Positions 60,246 to 64,000 of a stretch of DNA of 64,000 nt are shown one piece after another (the stretch's first letter is position 1; each line of letters opens with the position of its first letter). The stretch covers positions 101,564 to 165,563 of the forward strand of contig JAKCWW010000103.1 in the NCBI GenBank assembly GCA_026260175.1. The letters run 5' to 3'. This DNA is from Reticulitermes lucifugus. Lineage: Eukaryota; Arthropoda; Insecta; Blattodea; Rhinotermitidae. The position numbers and the translations under genes were made by a program. The notes beneath the pieces were generated by a model that saw only the letters and a list, made by a program, of their open reading frames with translations, ran no database searches and had not been told where the DNA came from.

Positions 60246-62544
60246 CTCTTTTCACTTCTGTACCCCCGACGGTGTATAATAATATAAATTGGCAGCGCCG
60301 TTAAGTGAGAAAATGCTTTCTCCGTCATGTGCAATAATATCAAATGTTAACTGTGACCAGCAGGCGTGTAGGCAAAAATTTAAATCCGTAGATCTGTGCT
60401 TGTTATGCTCACGAGACACGTAGATATGGCAATGAAAATTACATTTGTATTGGGCAAAGTTCTGGTTAGTGGATTTCAGCAAGTAACTTAAACTTGACGG
60501 TATCGGTGGCACGCATAGTTATGTGGCACCAAATGATACTGGCATAGGTAGGTTTATGGCTTTTAAAATATTACGTTATGAAGTGAGGTATCAAACTGGG
60601 GGGATATTACGTAATGAGAAGCGTCGTGATTTTTGCAGGTGTGCGATAAAAGTTAGGCAGATAGAAGATTATGCCGCCTAATTGTGTAGCTCATATAAAC
60701 GTAATAAAATAAATACAGAAATCTGTTGCAACATTCTTGGAAGAAGAACGAGTTTGTAGGATGGTATTAAGATGCACTTTAGAGATTATGCGTTGAATAG
60801 ATCTAAATTTGATTGTTGTGGCCAAGTAGTGGCGATCTTTGACACTTACGGCGTTGAAACTTACATTTCAAAGGACTAGTATGAGTTATCTAAAGTGCCA
60901 AGCTTTGGAATTTGCGCATTAAGTTTTGATCCACCGAACATCTCAGCCAGCATAACCGGTCTGAGGGTTTAGACTCGAACCCGGGACCGTCTGACTGCGA
61001 ATTAGGAATGCTGTGTTTTGGAATTCTGAATTTCTGCTTTTGTAATTTCTGATAATGAAAAATGGATGACGTCAGATTTTAAAGGTGCAAACGGGATTTA
61101 AATATTTGTGCTCTTCTAACATCGTGCATCATCGTTACTGTGGTGAATGTTCAGTTAACATTGAGAGCTGAAGTTTGGAAATTATGAGACGAGTACCTTT
61201 GAGTGCAGACTCAAAAATAATGTAAGGAGCTGCCTAAACGATTTCGTAGTTTTTAATGAAGGAAGATCGTACCAAATTTAGAAAATCTGTGATCGCAGAA
61301 AAATAAACTCTCGTTTTGTTGGCGCCATTATTTCTGTATTTCTAAGAAGAGGTAATTGAAACATATAGAGGTAGTTGGAGGCCTTTTGATTAACTTTGTT
61401 TCTGAGTTTGATGGAATTTGCTTCATTATTTCAAATGCCAATCCCAGTAGCTTGTAAACGAAATTCTTAAGAACCAATCCTTGATCAAAGTCCCAGCAGA
61501 GTTAGAAGGCAAATAAAACGCACGTTATGTATGTCACATATTGAAGATTTTTCCTGAATTTTAGTTTGCGTAGACTGTTCGATGCCTTTTAAGTTATCAT
61601 TCGTTTTTAAGGTTGTAATTTTCTGGGAACTGCTAGCCTCTTAAAACGAATGAGTGAGTAACCAAGTTATTTATTGAATCATGCTCTAAGGACACTCTCA
61701 ACCACGCTGGAGGTTGAGTGCCGGCAGCTATTCATATTAGGCTCATCTCCTTGGCGTACAGCTGTTCACTATATCGACCACTCTGTTCCAGCCCCCAAAG
61801 TTATGAAAGTGGCAGGCTATGTAGAAGTGGAACGAAATAAAGGGCTCGACCTGTCAGAATTTATTTTGCTGAGTTCTTCGATCCGTTGTTACAGCGGAAG
61901 GAGACCCTCTCACTCCTACAAGTGAAACATAATTACTCAAAACTGTTAGAACACGTATCCTAGGGAGAACACTAATTAATATTAAATACTGAGATTATGT
62001 TATAGAATTAGCTATCGTTTAGAATTATTAGATCTGAAGAATCGTGGCTATTCTGTACAACGTTAGAAGGACTAAGATCCTCACAACGGACGTGTTGCTG
62101 TGAAGCCGACGTTAAATAGGTGCAGAAATCGTCATATTCTGGGAACTGAATTAGACCTGCGGCTGTTGTGTTATGCGCAGTAAAATTAAAATTAAATGTA
62201 CTTAATGAATACCAGCTTACCGTCTAGCGGTGTACATAATTACACAGGTTGAAATAATCGCATTCGTAATTACAGTGTTATAATCGCCAGCCCGCGAGAC
62301 CCCAAATTGCTGAGTCAAATAATTTTATTATGTTACGCATTTTTATATTTTTAATTAGACCATTAATGGAATTTCAATTTGTAATGTCCGTAACATATTT
62401 CAAACAGTTTCAAATAACATGCAGCATGAATTAGAATAAGTAACAGAAAATAATGCTATGCACACTGTTGCCATATCGCTGTTATAGTTCGAAACTTCAT
62501 GAATTCTCTGTCTGCATCCCTTATTATATAGTGTAATGTATATA
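60246..62544. other. Non-coding; B-box-like phrase at about 60967-60990
   Basis: No gene recognised. On the minus strand cggtcccgggttcgagtc is B-box-like but no A box fits at the right distance. Confidence 0.4.
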
Positions 62545-62577
62545 TGAATGCATGTATGTATGTATGTATGTATGTAA
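62545..62577. repeat. (TATG)n microsatellite
   Basis: gcatgtatgtatgtatgtat and further units, with looser tatg copies to about 62637. Confidence 0.9.
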
Positions 62578-63943
62578 TGTCTGTACGTATAGTTATATAT
62601 TCCCCTATATATGTCTGTATGTATATGTATGTGTGTATTAATATGCAAATTAAAAATCCAGTAATTGTCAATGTCACATTATTATCAGTAATTGGGTAGA
62701 ATTTGTCAATTAGTTAAGGCATGAGAATAAATTTATATTTGAAAACTGGAACCAGTAATTAATAATAATTTTAGTATCATAACGTTAATTCTAATGTTAG
62801 GATTTCTTGTTATATTTCTTTGAAGAACTTCTTTGTTTATTTCTCTCCACAAATTTTGTTTGTGTTAAAGTTATCGGTCATACATAACTTCAAAGTTTCA
62901 GCTCGTTGAAATATTTGGTAATATCTGACTTACAGACGATATTTCGTAAGCAGTGTATAGGTATATTCGTAACCTATCTACGATCGACGTTTAATATTCC
63001 TAGATGTAAGGATAAGTATTAAATTTTATTATTGCACTTCTCAATTTCCTTAATTATGCATCATGTATGTGGAAAGAAAAAATCGATGACTGCGCAAATA
63101 CGTGAAGTCGCCACGCGAAATCTACGTCATAGCTTACGACGCAACACAAAAACCAATTTCAGTCTACGGTGTGTGCCGCATACTCTTGTGGCATTATAGA
63201 CAGCACACAGAAATAAGTATTAACTGTTATGACTCTGTATTTTTGTCTCAATTATTCTTTTTGCAAAATGCATCTTAAGCTCAAAATTTCATCCGGCCGA
63301 AAGCAATAAGTATTAAATATTATTACTCTGTGTATTTTTGTCTTAATTATGCGACAGGAAAGTAGAATCCTCTTTGCGCCATATTATATTCGATGGCCTA
63401 TCTGGCTCTTCCGCATTTTTCGTAATTATCTCGTAAACGGTAGGATGTTCGGAAAATATGTGTGTAACGTGAAATATATTTCGATATTATTTACAACTCT
63501 TTTTGAAACGTTTCTCATTTTGGGAAGAATTCAGTGAGATATTGTAAACATACTCAAGTCTTCGTATAAAGCGCCTCACATTTTTGTCCCGTTTTAATAG
63601 AAATTGCATTTTCTCGACGAATTTAAACAAAATCCGCAGTGAAATATTTCAGCTCAATCGAGCCAGTGGGAGTCGATTCTTTCTATGCAGAGAGAAGGAC
63701 AGGGCGAAGCTGATTGTTGCTTTCTGCGACCATGCGAACGCGCCTAAAATTGTTTCTTCGCCAAGACCGCGTACCCCAGGGAGGACACACTATCCAGTAA
63801 TAATGGTTACCATGGCAGCCAGGGTGTAAGAGCGTTCATCTTGCAGAAAACATATAACCGGTAACAATTGTAGCAATGGCAGACATCAGTCAAAGGAATT
63901 GCGTTGTATGAAGTGTATGACATTACTTCAAAGTAGCTGTACC
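62578..63943. other. Non-coding, nothing recognised
   Basis: AT-rich. No recognised coding segment. Confidence 0.45.
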
Positions 63944-64000
63944 CAGTGGCGGACTGGCCAGGGTGTCAGCTTGCCCGATGGCAAGTGGGCCCCCTTAAAC
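63944..64000 (+). mobile_element. Probable 5' end of a hAT-like DNA transposon, cut by the window edge
   Basis: cagtggcggactggccaggg begins like the terminal repeat of many hAT elements (CAGTGGCGG), followed by ttgcccgatggcaagtgggc, a short self-complementary stretch. The rest lies outside the window, so neither transposase nor duplication can be checked. Confidence 0.4.

Noticed and set aside
1-64000. Bacterial-style operons, ribosome binding sites or riboswitches
   Set aside because: The window is eukaryotic; short frames are at chance density and there is a spliced exon.

Overview
The window is animal nuclear DNA, most likely from an insect with a large, repeat-rich genome. The spliced neuroligin exon, AT-rich non-coding sequence, many decayed transposon copies and three runs of N argue against a prokaryote. 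From memory of the repeat families (tRNA-derived SINEs ending in aggtaaa, reverse-transcriptase tails reading like W-I-x-L-A-Q-D-R), I infer a cockroach or termite (Blattodea). No database search was possible, so the species is not established.

Only one host protein-coding segment can be supported: a 785-bp internal exon of a neuroligin on the minus strand (49081 down to 48297), with a clean 3' splice acceptor and a consensus donor. I found no second exon. The DNA on both sides is therefore best read as large introns or flanking sequence, up to about 48 kb toward the 3' side of the gene and 15 kb toward the 5' side.

The rest is a record of mobile elements. Region 1-4500 holds a SINE piece, a reverse transcriptase (RT) remnant with an internal triplication, a pogo/Tigger-like end and a full SINE with a 13-bp target-site duplication. 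Region 7400-9420 has three more SINEs. Region 11430-11910 is an RT remnant in which a 20-codon block is repeated four times. At 23971-24814 is a 63-bp satellite broken by an assembly gap. Regions 25713-26623 hold a further RT remnant and a mariner transposase remnant. Region 29040-29760 holds a cluster of foldback elements. Region 33100-35100 is a nested pile: SINE, two RT remnants, and a foldback element inserted into the second with an 11-bp duplication. Regions 38300-41760 hold five SINE-like copies. Regions 45000-48103 hold more foldbacks. At 52395-53060 is a second satellite with a gap. At 56430-58740 are a complete 210-bp foldback, two hammerhead-like motifs and an RT remnant. A probable hAT end begins at 63944.

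The most interesting signal is a family of short foldback elements. The two best copies share one plan: a 34-nt tail, 51-63 bp inverted arms, and a loop carrying a hammerhead-ribozyme-like core (C-T-G-A-N-G-A, a stem, then G-A-A-A), all flanked by 12-13 bp target-site duplications. The plan recalls Penelope-like elements with inverted pLTRs, but these copies have no coding capacity. At least seven copies of the core occur between 29 and 58 kb, with different stem sequences that mostly still pair.
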